This document shows, one piece after another, positions 38,165 through 46,287 of a DNA stretch of 54,205 nt. The DNA comes from Pseudomonadota bacterium (GTDB taxonomy: Bacteria; Desulfobacterota; Binatia; Binatales; Binataceae): positions 1 to 54,205 of the forward strand of contig JAJPHI010000029.1 in NCBI GenBank assembly GCA_021325355.1, given 5' to 3'. Numbering within the stretch: position 1 is the first letter of the stretch; each line of letters begins with the position of its first letter. The notes under the pieces were generated by a model. It saw only the letters and a program-made list of their open reading frames with translations. It was not told the DNA's origin and did not search any database. Made by a program: the position numbers and the translations under genes.

Positions 38165-38470
38165 TCAAGCGCTGGGTTTGATTGCCGTCACGCGCAAGCC
38201 GCGCGACGTCCAGCCGACGTCGAAGCCGACCTCGTCGCCCTGACGCAAGCGATCCAGACCGGGAGCGCGGCCGCCGAGCGGCGCTCCGATAACCGTCACG
38301 AACGGAAACTGAAAGGGAATTTCGCGACCGCTGTTCGAGCGGATAACGCCGCGCGCGCGGGCCCGATCGAGCCGGACGATCAATCCTCGGTAAAAGTGCT
38401 CGTAGTGCCCGCCGGGCTCCTCGTTGGTTGCCCCCGTTTCGGTGGATTCGTCGCGATCCAGTTTGTCCAT
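38165..38470 (-). CDS. Small OB-fold / cold-shock-domain-like protein
   Basis: 101 residues. After an acidic leader of about 25, the strand pattern YRGLIVRLDRARARGVIRS ... IPFQFPFVTVIG ... GDEVGFDVGWTSRGLRVTAI is that of a five-stranded cold-shock OB barrel. The RNP1/RNP2 aromatic motifs are not kept as in CspA. Its ATG directly follows the stop of the glutaredoxin gene, so the two are translated from one message. It may bind nucleic acid; this is inference. Confidence 0.6.
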   Translation of the reverse strand: MDKLDRDESTETGATNEEPGGHYEHFYRGLIVRLDRARARGVIRSNSGREIPFQFPFVTVIGAPLGGRAPGLDRLRQGDEVGFDVGWTSRGLRVTAIKPSA

Positions 38471-38728
38471 CTAGTCGGCCAGCAAAGCGTCGAGTTTTCC
38501 TGCACGCTCCAGGGAATACAGCTCGTCGCAGCCCCCGATGATTTTATCGTTGATAAAGATCTCGGGTACGGTATAGCGACCACCGGCGCGCTTCGTCATT
38601 TCTGCGCGCAATTGCGGATCGTCGCTGACGTCGATTTCGACGAAAGGCACGCCCTTGCTCTTGAGCAGGGCCTTCGCACGGACGCAGAACGGACAGTACG
38701 GAGTGGTGTAAACTTCAACCTTCGCCAC
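38471..38728 (-). CDS. grxC: Glutaredoxin, dithiol type
   Basis: 85 residues, a complete glutaredoxin. The active site CPFC is at 12-15 (YTTPYCPFC). TVPEIFINDKIIGGCDEL carries the cis-Pro and the GG-C-D glutathione-binding motif. It reduces protein disulphides or glutathione mixed disulphides. It is followed without a gap by the OB-fold protein. The GrxC symbol is by similarity to the 85-residue dithiol class. Confidence 0.93.
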   Translation of the reverse strand: MAKVEVYTTPYCPFCVRAKALLKSKGVPFVEIDVSDDPQLRAEMTKRAGGRYTVPEIFINDKIIGGCDELYSLERAGKLDALLAD

Positions 38729-38787
38729 GCAGCGCTCCTCTACAATCTATTGTCCAGCCGGCAACGAGCTTCCGCAAGCGCAGCCCT

Positions 38788-40602
38788 TTACCATCCCCAT
38801 AGCTGCAGCGCCTGTACCCGACTCCGCATCAGCAGTTGAAGCAGCCCTGGAGCCCATCGCTGCGGCAGGTCGAGAGCGGTTGCGATAAGGCCGAGGACTG
38901 GCGGTGTTTCATTGCGCGCCATACTTAGTTTCAGCGAGCCGATCAGACCGGGTTCGGGATACGGCGAAAGTTCATGCGGCTCTTCAGCTTTGAGCCCGGC
39001 CTTCTCCCGAGCGATAGCCACGGCGCGCTGCAGTCCGCCCAGTTCATCGACGAGGCCGCGCGCCTTGGCCGCGAGCCCACTCCATACGCGCCCGCGAGCG
39101 ACCGCCTCGGCAGCGTCGTAATCGAGCTTGCGATCTTCGGCAAACTTCGCGACGAAGTTTGTATACAACTGACCGATCATCTCATTCATCTGCGTCAGTT
39201 CGCCTTCCGTGAGCGTGCGTGAGAGCGAGAGCGCGTCACTCAAGGGCGAAGACTTCGCGCTTTCGAGGACGATTCCGGCTCGCGCCAGCAGCGCGGCGAG
39301 GCTGAACTTGGTGAATACCACGCCGACCGATCCGGTGACGGTGGTCGGTTCGGCGACGATCGCGTCGGCGCCCATCGCGACGTAGTAGCCGCCCGACCCG
39401 GCCACGTCGCCCATCGAAACCACCACCGGCTTTCCGCGTTTGCGCGCTTCGCGCACGGCCCGCCACACGAGGTCGGAGCCCACTGCCGAGCCGCCCGGCG
39501 AGTTGACGCGAAACACGATCGCGCGGACCTCGTTATCCGCAGCGGCGCGCTGAATCTGCTCGGCCAGCCGCTCGCCGCTGATAAATTCTCCGGCGGGCGG
39601 CGCGTCGCCGGTGACGATCGGGCCGAGCCCATGAATCAGGGCGATACGCGCCGCCGCCCGCCCGTCCTGCTGATACGCGAGATGACGCAGGTAGCGGCCG
39701 AGTCCTAAGAATTGCTCCTCCCAATCCTTGCCGGCGAGCTCCTCGCGGATTTCCTCGATATAGCCGGTACGATCGACGAGGCCGCGTTCGACCGCGCCGG
39801 CAGCGCTGAGAAAGCCGGCTTCCAACTGGGCCGTCGCCCATTCGGGACTGCGTCCGCGGGCCTCCGCCACAGCGTTGACCAGAACCGTCTTCCAATCGCC
39901 GATGATCGCTTCGAGACTCTCGCGAAGCGCGGGCGACATCGTCTGACGCGCGAAGGTCTCACCTGCGCCCTTGTATTCCTTCCATTGCAGGGTCTGCGCC
40001 TCGACGCCGAAGTTCTCGAGCGCCTGTCGCAGAAACATGCCGCCGGCCGCGACGCCCAGCATCAGCATCCCGGTATCCGGGTTCACGACGATCTCGCCGG
40101 CGCCGGCGGCGGCGAAATAATCCCGCACGGTCACGTTGTCGCCGTGCAGGACGGCGATAACGCGTTTGCCGGTGCTCCCGATCATTCGCAGCAGGTCATG
40201 GAGTTCCTGCGCCGTCGCGAGACCCAATCCCGGCGCGGCGATTTCGATCACCACCGCCTTGAGCAAAGGATCGGCGGCGGCGCCTTCGAGCGCGCGGCGG
40301 ATATCGCACAGGCTCGGCGTTCCGCGGCTACGCAGACGGTCGAGCGGCGAACGCGGGACATCTTCGCGCAGGCCGTCGGTCACGCGCAAAGTGAGGATTG
40401 AGTCGCGCTTAAGCCGGGCTGGACGCACTACTGCGGCGAAGTACAAAGCGACCGTGCCTCCGCCCCCAACCAGTGCGAGAGCTCCCGCCGTATACCATCC
40501 GCGATCCAGCAGAATCGCCCCAACCGCGACCAGCGCCGCGCTTACGATCGCGACTTTCCCGCCGCGGGTAAGCCCGCACCACCCGCGAAACGACAACTTC
40601 AT
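38788..40602 (-). CDS. sppA: Signal peptide peptidase SppA, long (67K) form
   Basis: 604 residues from the ATG at 40602, which follows GAGGAACCT; earlier in-frame codons are discarded. Two hydrophobic segments near the N-terminus (about 17-34 and 38-58) anchor it. The protein has the duplicated ClpP-like fold of E. coli protease IV. The general base is Lys211 in WKEYKGAGETF, and the nucleophile is Ser403 in GDVAGSGGYYVAM. It digests signal peptides left in the membrane. It is divergent from the lipoprotein gene at 40665, with 62 nt between them. Confidence 0.93.
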   Translation of the reverse strand: MKLSFRGWCGLTRGGKVAIVSAALVAVGAILLDRGWYTAGALALVGGGGTVALYFAAVVRPARLKRDSILTLRVTDGLREDVPRSPLDRLRSRGTPSLCDIRRALEGAAADPLLKAVVIEIAAPGLGLATAQELHDLLRMIGSTGKRVIAVLHGDNVTVRDYFAAAGAGEIVVNPDTGMLMLGVAAGGMFLRQALENFGVEAQTLQWKEYKGAGETFARQTMSPALRESLEAIIGDWKTVLVNAVAEARGRSPEWATAQLEAGFLSAAGAVERGLVDRTGYIEEIREELAGKDWEEQFLGLGRYLRHLAYQQDGRAAARIALIHGLGPIVTGDAPPAGEFISGERLAEQIQRAAADNEVRAIVFRVNSPGGSAVGSDLVWRAVREARKRGKPVVVSMGDVAGSGGYYVAMGADAIVAEPTTVTGSVGVVFTKFSLAALLARAGIVLESAKSSPLSDALSLSRTLTEGELTQMNEMIGQLYTNFVAKFAEDRKLDYDAAEAVARGRVWSGLAAKARGLVDELGGLQRAVAIAREKAGLKAEEPHELSPYPEPGLIGSLKLSMARNETPPVLGLIATALDLPQRWAPGLLQLLMRSRVQALQLWGW

Positions 40603-40664
40603 CAGGTTCCTCGCTCGGCTATAATCAAGCAGCCGGATAATCTCTTCTAGCGTAGCTAATTTTG

Positions 40665-41978
40665 ATGCGCTGGTCTGTCGTCGATCTGCTTCTGGCGGTT
40701 GTCTTGCTATCCGCATGCGCGACGCGCGCGGTGCCGAAACCGGTTTCGTCGTTGCCGCAGACTGCGACAGCCTCGCTCATCGTGTCCGACCGCGCAGCAA
40801 CGGTGATCGGCAGCGCGCCTTTGCCGGAGCATTTCCAGAGCGATCACAACTATCCGCCGATTTGGCTCAAGGATGGCGAGCTGGCCGTCCCCGGCGTGGT
40901 CGGCCAGGAATCGCTGGTGCTCGCCGTGAGCGCCGCTGAGCCCCGTCGCCAGCGGATCATCGCGCGGGCCGGCGCCGACGGCCTTCCGAACGGCGCGCTG
41001 ATGGACTTCGCGGCGAGCCCCGACGGCGCCACGCTCGCGACTCTGGTCGCTGACCGTTCCCGGGTACTGCTGATGGCGCGGCCGGCCGCGCTCGACGCTC
41101 CGTGGCAGACCGTCACCGCACTTCCCGCCTCGCGTTCCCTAGCCGCGGCCCGCTTGAATTGGATCGCGCCGAAACTGATAGCCGTGACGCTGGCCGGCGG
41201 CGATTGGGGTAAAACCACGAGCGAAGACACCCTGGCTCTGATCGCCTGGAGCGCCGCGCCGGCGGTCAGGTTCCTGGATCGTTTGCAGTGTCCGCCGGTC
41301 GGTTTGAGCTACAGCCCCGACGGTCATTTCGCAGTCACGCAGAGCGACCATCCGCAGATGGAATGGCTGATCGACCTGCGCACTCAGCAATGTCGTGAAT
41401 TGGCTGCCGCCCAGCCGCTCCGCGTCCTCGAATGGGCGCCCGATTCCGCGTCATTCCTCTACGAAACCGTCGGCGACGACGGCGTTCCCGGCGTGTATCG
41501 CTATCTACCGGCGCGCGGCGCGGGCAGCACGGTCGCCGTCTCTTCCGGAGCCGCAGCCTACGCCGATGATGCGGCGATTATCGCGCTTGGCAACGACAAT
41601 TTGACGCCGGTTCGCGCGGCGCGGTCGCCTGACGGGATTATCATTGCGCAAATCGCCGTGCAGCATCCGCAGCAGGGTGAACTGATCGTCAATTCCCTGG
41701 GGCTGCCGCTCACGCCGATAATTCTGTCGCGCAGCTCGATGCGCTTCTCCGCGGCCTCGCAGCGCGCCCTGATTGATACCGCCGCCGTAACGAACCAGGG
41801 TACGGCGCAGAAGCTGATCGAGTACTCCTATCGGACGCATGCCGCCGCGGTTCTGGCCACCGCGCCGCCCGATGAGGAGTTGACGACCTCGTGGTCCCCC
41901 GACGGCGCGGAACTCGCCGTCGTCGACAGCACAAGCGATCCGAACAGCCTGACGATCCTCGCGCCTCATCTGCAGTAG
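40665..41978 (+). CDS. Lipoprotein with PD40/WD40-like beta-propeller
   Basis: 437 residues from the ATG at 40665. A signal sequence ends in the lipobox LLSAC (Cys18). The mature chain shows repeated SPDG blades: AASPDGATLATLV, SYSPDGHFAVTQ, SPDGIIIAQI and WSPDGAELAVVDS, as in TolB-type propellers. No catalytic motif. It may be a periplasmic scaffold. Not a TolB orthologue, since tol-pal genes are absent. Confidence 0.7.
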   Translation: MRWSVVDLLLAVVLLSACATRAVPKPVSSLPQTATASLIVSDRAATVIGSAPLPEHFQSDHNYPPIWLKDGELAVPGVVGQESLVLAVSAAEPRRQRIIARAGADGLPNGALMDFAASPDGATLATLVADRSRVLLMARPAALDAPWQTVTALPASRSLAAARLNWIAPKLIAVTLAGGDWGKTTSEDTLALIAWSAAPAVRFLDRLQCPPVGLSYSPDGHFAVTQSDHPQMEWLIDLRTQQCRELAAAQPLRVLEWAPDSASFLYETVGDDGVPGVYRYLPARGAGSTVAVSSGAAAYADDAAIIALGNDNLTPVRAARSPDGIIIAQIAVQHPQQGELIVNSLGLPLTPIILSRSSMRFSAASQRALIDTAAVTNQGTAQKLIEYSYRTHAAAVLATAPPDEELTTSWSPDGAELAVVDSTSDPNSLTILAPHLQ

Positions 41979-42000
41979 CCGTAGTGCCGGACCGCCTGAT

Positions 42001-42020
42001 TCGCCGCTTTTGGGCGGCGA
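42001..42020. repeat. Hairpin upstream of the alpha/beta hydrolase pair
   Basis: TCGCCGC-ttttgg-GCGGCGA, a 7-bp stem with a 6-nt loop, lies 22 nt after the propeller lipoprotein stop and 40 nt before the hydrolase ATG. No T-run follows. It may be a weak terminator or part of the leader. Confidence 0.35.
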
Positions 42021-42060
42021 CGCTGACAGCGGATAGCGGGTATGTTAAGCCTCAAATCCC

Positions 42061-42879
42061 ATGATCGCCTTACGCACCTTCGAAGCTTCCGACGGTCTGG
42101 TTTTGAGTTGCGCCGACTATGGCGGGGAGGGCCGGCCGCCGCTGATGTTCGTGCACGGCGGATCGGCGCATGCCCGATGGTGGGACTTTGTCGCGCCGGC
42201 CTTCGTCGATCGCTTTCACGTGCTCGCCCTCGACCAGCGCGGCCACGGCGAAAGTCCCTGGACCCCGGACTGGAGTTACGGCACGCGCCAATACGTCGCC
42301 GACCTCGCAACCATTATCAGTAGGTGGGGCCTCGGCAAGCCCGTGCTGGTCGGACATTCGATGGGCGGACATACGGTCCTGAACTATGCCGCCGACTATA
42401 GCGACGAATTGCGCGCGCTGGTGGTTATCGATGCGCCGGCGGGTTATCCGCCCGAGGCGGTCGCGTTTCTGCGGGAAATAGCCGAACGACCGTCGCGACC
42501 ATATGATTCGCTCGATGATGCCTGCGCGAAGTTCAAGACCAATCCGCCGCAGAACAACGCGCGGCCGGAAGTGCTGCGACATGTGGCCGAGCACTCGTTT
42601 CGCCAGGACGGCGACGGCAAGTGGGTGCACAAGATGGATCGGCGCACGCTGATTCGCGAACCGTTGAGCGCGTGGAAGGGACTCGCGCGGATTAGCTGCC
42701 CGACTCTGTATGTCCGCGCGGAATCGAGCGTGCTCGAACGGACGCTGGCCGAGAAGATCGCCGCCGCGATACCGCATTGCGCCTATACCGAAGTCGCGAA
42801 TTCATTCCATCACGTGATGATCGACAATCCTGAAGGTTTGATTGAAGTTCTGAACAACTTCCTGAAAACGCTGGTATGA
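42061..42879 (+). CDS. Alpha/beta-fold hydrolase, first of a tandem pair
   Basis: 272 residues. Oxyanion region VHGGSAHARWWD, DQRGHGES, nucleophile elbow GHSMGGH, the C-terminal acid region LYVRAESSVLER and the His in NSFHHVMIDNPE form a complete Ser-Asp/Glu-His triad. No signal peptide. Esterases, lactonases, C-C hydrolases and haloalkane dehalogenases share this fold; substrate unassigned. Its TGA overlaps the ATG of the next hydrolase by 4 nt. Confidence 0.87.
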   Translation: MIALRTFEASDGLVLSCADYGGEGRPPLMFVHGGSAHARWWDFVAPAFVDRFHVLALDQRGHGESPWTPDWSYGTRQYVADLATIISRWGLGKPVLVGHSMGGHTVLNYAADYSDELRALVVIDAPAGYPPEAVAFLREIAERPSRPYDSLDDACAKFKTNPPQNNARPEVLRHVAEHSFRQDGDGKWVHKMDRRTLIREPLSAWKGLARISCPTLYVRAESSVLERTLAEKIAAAIPHCAYTEVANSFHHVMIDNPEGLIEVLNNFLKTLV

Positions 42880-43703
42880 GCGAACCGCGCTCCGGATGGA
42901 TCGCGGGAGAGCCGCGGCTGCACTACCTCGAATGGCGTCGGCTGGGCGGCGCCGTGCTGGTGCTGGTTCACGGCAATTCGGCCAACGCCTGGTGGTGGCG
43001 TCCGCTGGCTGAGCAGTTAGCTGATTTCCCCGGACGAATCATCGCGATCGATCTGCGCGGGCACGGTGACAGCGAGTGGGTCCGGCCCCCCGCGTATCGC
43101 CCAACCGCCTACGCCGAGGATCTCTCCCGCCTGGTCGAGCATCTGGGGCTCGAACGGCCGCTTATCGCCGGTCACAGCGCCGGTGGCCTCGCGACCCTCG
43201 CGTACGCACAGGCGTTTCCGCAGCGGGCACGCGCGCTCGTAACGATCGATATTCCGGTGACCTCGAGCGCGCGGCGTGATCGCTATTTGCGACACCTGAA
43301 GGCGCTGCCGGTGGTCGTCTATCCAGATCTGGCGACCGCAAAGAACAAATTTCGCCTGATGCCCGACGAGGGCGAGATTTCTCGGGCCCTGCTCGACGAG
43401 ATTGCCGAGCGCAGCCTTACGGAAACACCAACGGGGGGCTTTACGATGAAGTTCGACCGCGAGAGTTTCTTCGGCGGCGACGGGCTCGACGTCGCCGCGG
43501 CGCTGCGTGAGGTCAGGGTGCCGCTCCTGCTCGTCCGCGCGGCCGAGAGCCGCATCCTGCGCGCGGAAGCGGCAGCGCAGGCGGTCGCATCAAACGGGCA
43601 TATCAAACTGGTGACGCTTCCGCGGGTGCATCATCATGTGCCGCTCGAGGCTCCTCACGCCCTCGCGCAGGCGTTGATGGAGTTCATCAATTCACTCGGC
43701 TGA
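42876..43703 (+). CDS. Alpha/beta-fold hydrolase, second of a tandem pair
   Basis: 275 residues, similar overall to its upstream partner. VLVHGNSANAWWW, DLRGHGDSEW and nucleophile elbow GHSAGGLA are visible. The acid is probably in LLVRAAESRILR and the His is in RVHHHVPLEAPH. The ATGA overlap shows coupled translation, and the shared length suggests an old duplication that diverged. The two may act on related substrates or form a heterodimer; this is inference. Confidence 0.87.
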   Translation: MSEPRSGWIAGEPRLHYLEWRRLGGAVLVLVHGNSANAWWWRPLAEQLADFPGRIIAIDLRGHGDSEWVRPPAYRPTAYAEDLSRLVEHLGLERPLIAGHSAGGLATLAYAQAFPQRARALVTIDIPVTSSARRDRYLRHLKALPVVVYPDLATAKNKFRLMPDEGEISRALLDEIAERSLTETPTGGFTMKFDRESFFGGDGLDVAAALREVRVPLLLVRAAESRILRAEAAAQAVASNGHIKLVTLPRVHHHVPLEAPHALAQALMEFINSLG

Positions 43704-43734
43704 CCCGGCGTCTTATGCGAATTCCTTATCGACG

Positions 43735-44454
43735 CTAGTACTGTCCCTGCACCGCGGACTCGATCGTCACCTTGTTCTGCAGGTTCACGAGCGCCTCCTG
43801 GGCGCCTTGCTCGGCCAGGTCCTCGGCGCGCACCCAGCGCCCGGTATTGGCGATGAAATTTGGCAGGTCGAGGACGTTTTGCGAGAGTGCCTTCTGCTCG
43901 CGGGAGAACTGCGCGGTCCAGATCACCTGACCGGATTTTTCGTCGACGAAGTTCAGGGTGAAACTGACGGCCGCCGGGGTTTGCGCAGCGTAGTCGTAGC
44001 CCACGCGCTCGCGATAACGATGCACCGCGCCGTAAATGACGCCGTCAACGGCGAGCTTGCGACCCAACTGGAGCGCATTCTGATCAAGATTGCCGGCGTT
44101 GGTGGGGGGCATCTGCTGCAGCGCCGTCTCGACGTCTTCCTGGGGTACGACCGTCCATCCGCCGAGCAGCGTGGCCCGCGCATAGAGTTCGGCGGTTACG
44201 GTCTCGGTGGCCCCGGGCTCCAATTCCCCGCTGACCTTGTCCGGCTCGGCGATGACCGGCATGATCGCAATCCGGCGCACGATCACGGTCTTGCTCGAAC
44301 GCACGGCATGCATCTGCAGGTCCGAGGTCCCGACTCCCGGGATCTTGCTGACCAGATTACCGACCGATTGATACTCGGGCGTATCCTGCAGATGCGAACA
44401 TCCCGGCGACACGAACAGCCAGGCCGCCGCAAGCATCGCAATCCAGCGCCTCAC
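43735..44454 (-). CDS. Lipoprotein with CsgG/GNA1162-like fold
   Basis: 239 residues. The lipobox is at VSPGCS (Cys19). The mature part resembles the CsgG/TolB-N-like family: IAIMPV at the start of the core, ELYARATLLGGWTVVPQEDV, then LAVDGVIYGAVHRY and SFTLNFVDEKSGQVIWTAQF. Such lipoproteins face the periplasm and often form rings or regulate envelope machines. It overlaps aspS by 4 nt (ATGA), an odd genomic partner for a lipoprotein. The exact family is not certain. Confidence 0.65.
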   Translation of the reverse strand: MRRWIAMLAAAWLFVSPGCSHLQDTPEYQSVGNLVSKIPGVGTSDLQMHAVRSSKTVIVRRIAIMPVIAEPDKVSGELEPGATETVTAELYARATLLGGWTVVPQEDVETALQQMPPTNAGNLDQNALQLGRKLAVDGVIYGAVHRYRERVGYDYAAQTPAAVSFTLNFVDEKSGQVIWTAQFSREQKALSQNVLDLPNFIANTGRWVRAEDLAEQGAQEALVNLQNKVTIESAVQGQY

Positions 44455-46247
44455 AGCGTCACCTTGATCGACAGTTCGCGGAGCTGGCGCGCATCGACTT
44501 CCGACGGTGCGCCGCTCATCGGGTCGACCGCTTTCTGGGTCTTGGGGAAAGCCATGACGTCGCGCAGGGATTCCGTGCCGCAGAGCATCATCGCGAGCCG
44601 ATCGACGCCGAAGGCGATCCCGCCGTGCGGCGGCGCTCCATAGTTCAACGCCTCGATCAGAAAGCCAAAGCGGCGCATCGCTTCGTCGCGCTCGAAGCCG
44701 AGAAGCTTGAGCGCCAGCAGTTGCAGTTCGGGATCATGAATGCGGATCGATCCGCCGCCCATCTCCTGTCCGTTCAAGACCATATCGTAGGCGAGCGCTC
44801 GCACCTTGAGCGGTTCGCGCTCGAGCAGCGCGAGGTCGTCGGGATGCGGCGCGGTGAACGGATGGTTCACGGAGACCAGCCGACGTTCCTCGGCGCTGTA
44901 CTCAAACAGGGGAAAATCGACCACCCACAGGAAGTGCAGCGCGTCGTCGCGCAGGTCAAATTTTTCGGCCAATTGCAGACGGAGATCGCCCAGCGCGGGC
45001 CGAATCTCATCCGCCGCCCCGGCCATCAGGAGAAGCGTGCCATTCGGCTCGAGACCCGCAGCCGCCGCGGCGCGCGCGCGTTCCGTCTCGCCGATATGAC
45101 GCGCAATCGGTCCCTGCCAGTTGCCATCGGCGGTCGCCTTGGCCCAGGTGAGACCGCGCTCGCGCTGCGTATGCATGTTGGCGACCATCTCGTCGAGTTC
45201 ACGGCGCGACAACTGACAGGCGCCGGGCAGCGCGAGGCCGTAGATCGCGTCGCCGCGTCCGAGCGCATCCGCAAAGACCTTGAACGAGGTGCCGGCGAAC
45301 GCCGCCGAAAGGTTCTTGAGCTCCATCGCAAACCGCAGATCAGGCTTGTCGGAACCGAAGCGTTCCATCGCCTCGCTGTAGGCGATGCGCGGAAAGGGCG
45401 GCACGAGCTTGATTCCCGCCGCATACTCGAATGCCGACGCCATCATGCCCTCGGCAATCGCCGTGATTCCTGCAACCGTCGCCCCAGTCATTTCGATATC
45501 GATCTGGCTGAACTCGGGCTGGCGATTGGCGCGCAGGTCTTCATCACGGAAGCATCGCGCAATCTGATAATAGCGGTCGAACCCGCTGACCATCAGGAGC
45601 TGCTTCAGCAGTTGCGGCGATTGGGGCAGCGCGTAGAACTTTCCCGGATTGACGCGGCTCGGCACCAGATAGTCGCGCGCGCCTTCGGGCGTCGCCTTCC
45701 ACAAGATCGGCGTTTCGATCTCGACGAAACCCTGGCCGTCGAGCCAGGCGCGCACGCCGCGCAGCGCCTGATGACGACGGCGCAGATTCGATTGCATCTC
45801 GGCGCGCCGCAGGTCGAGGTAGCGATAGCGCAGCCTGAGCTCCTCGGAGGCCGCTTCGCTTCCGGCGACGAGCGGGAAGGGTGGGGGGGCGGAGCTCGCG
45901 AGGATCTGCGCCTCGGTCACGACCACTTCGACCTCACCGGTCGGCAGCTCGCGATTAATCGTGTTCTCCGAGCGCCGCACGACGGTGCCCTTGACGGCGA
46001 GGTAATATTCGGCCCGCGCCTTCTCCGCCACGGCATGGGCGGCGGGATCGCGTTCCGGATTGAACACCAACTGCACGATTCCCTGATAATCGCGCAGGTC
46101 AATGAAAATGAGTCCGCCATGATCGCGTCGCGAGGCGACCCAGCCCCATAAGGCAACCGCGCGACCGGCATCGGCGGCGCGCAGCGCGCCGTTATAATCG
46201 CTGCGCAGCCAGGGCGGCAGTGGTGATGTCGTGCTGTATTCCGGCAT
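44451..46247 (-). CDS. aspS: Aspartate--tRNA ligase, probably non-discriminating (Asp/Asn)
   Basis: 598 residues, bacterial-type AspRS with an N-terminal OB anticodon domain, GAD insertion and class II core. Motif 2 lies near YYQIARCFRDEDLRANRQPE; motif 3 is GVDRLAMMLCG near the end. In the anticodon domain WVASRRDHGGLIFIDLRD has His43 where discriminating enzymes usually have Leu; in bacteria this His is linked to charging tRNA-Asn as well, with GatCAB repair. No asnS is in the window. It lies 40 nt after hisS and is coupled to the following lipoprotein gene. The start ATG lacks a strong ribosome binding site. Confidence 0.95.
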   Translation of the reverse strand: MPEYSTTSPLPPWLRSDYNGALRAADAGRAVALWGWVASRRDHGGLIFIDLRDYQGIVQLVFNPERDPAAHAVAEKARAEYYLAVKGTVVRRSENTINRELPTGEVEVVVTEAQILASSAPPPFPLVAGSEAASEELRLRYRYLDLRRAEMQSNLRRRHQALRGVRAWLDGQGFVEIETPILWKATPEGARDYLVPSRVNPGKFYALPQSPQLLKQLLMVSGFDRYYQIARCFRDEDLRANRQPEFSQIDIEMTGATVAGITAIAEGMMASAFEYAAGIKLVPPFPRIAYSEAMERFGSDKPDLRFAMELKNLSAAFAGTSFKVFADALGRGDAIYGLALPGACQLSRRELDEMVANMHTQRERGLTWAKATADGNWQGPIARHIGETERARAAAAAGLEPNGTLLLMAGAADEIRPALGDLRLQLAEKFDLRDDALHFLWVVDFPLFEYSAEERRLVSVNHPFTAPHPDDLALLEREPLKVRALAYDMVLNGQEMGGGSIRIHDPELQLLALKLLGFERDEAMRRFGFLIEALNYGAPPHGGIAFGVDRLAMMLCGTESLRDVMAFPKTQKAVDPMSGAPSEVDARQLRELSIKVTL

Positions 46248-46287
46248 TGATCAGGCAAGGATACCGAGCGACCGCGACGCGCGAAAG

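Noticed and set aside
44625-46151. Plus-strand open frame of about 500 codons opposite aspS
   Set aside because: Antisense shadow; AspRS motifs are clear on the minus strand.
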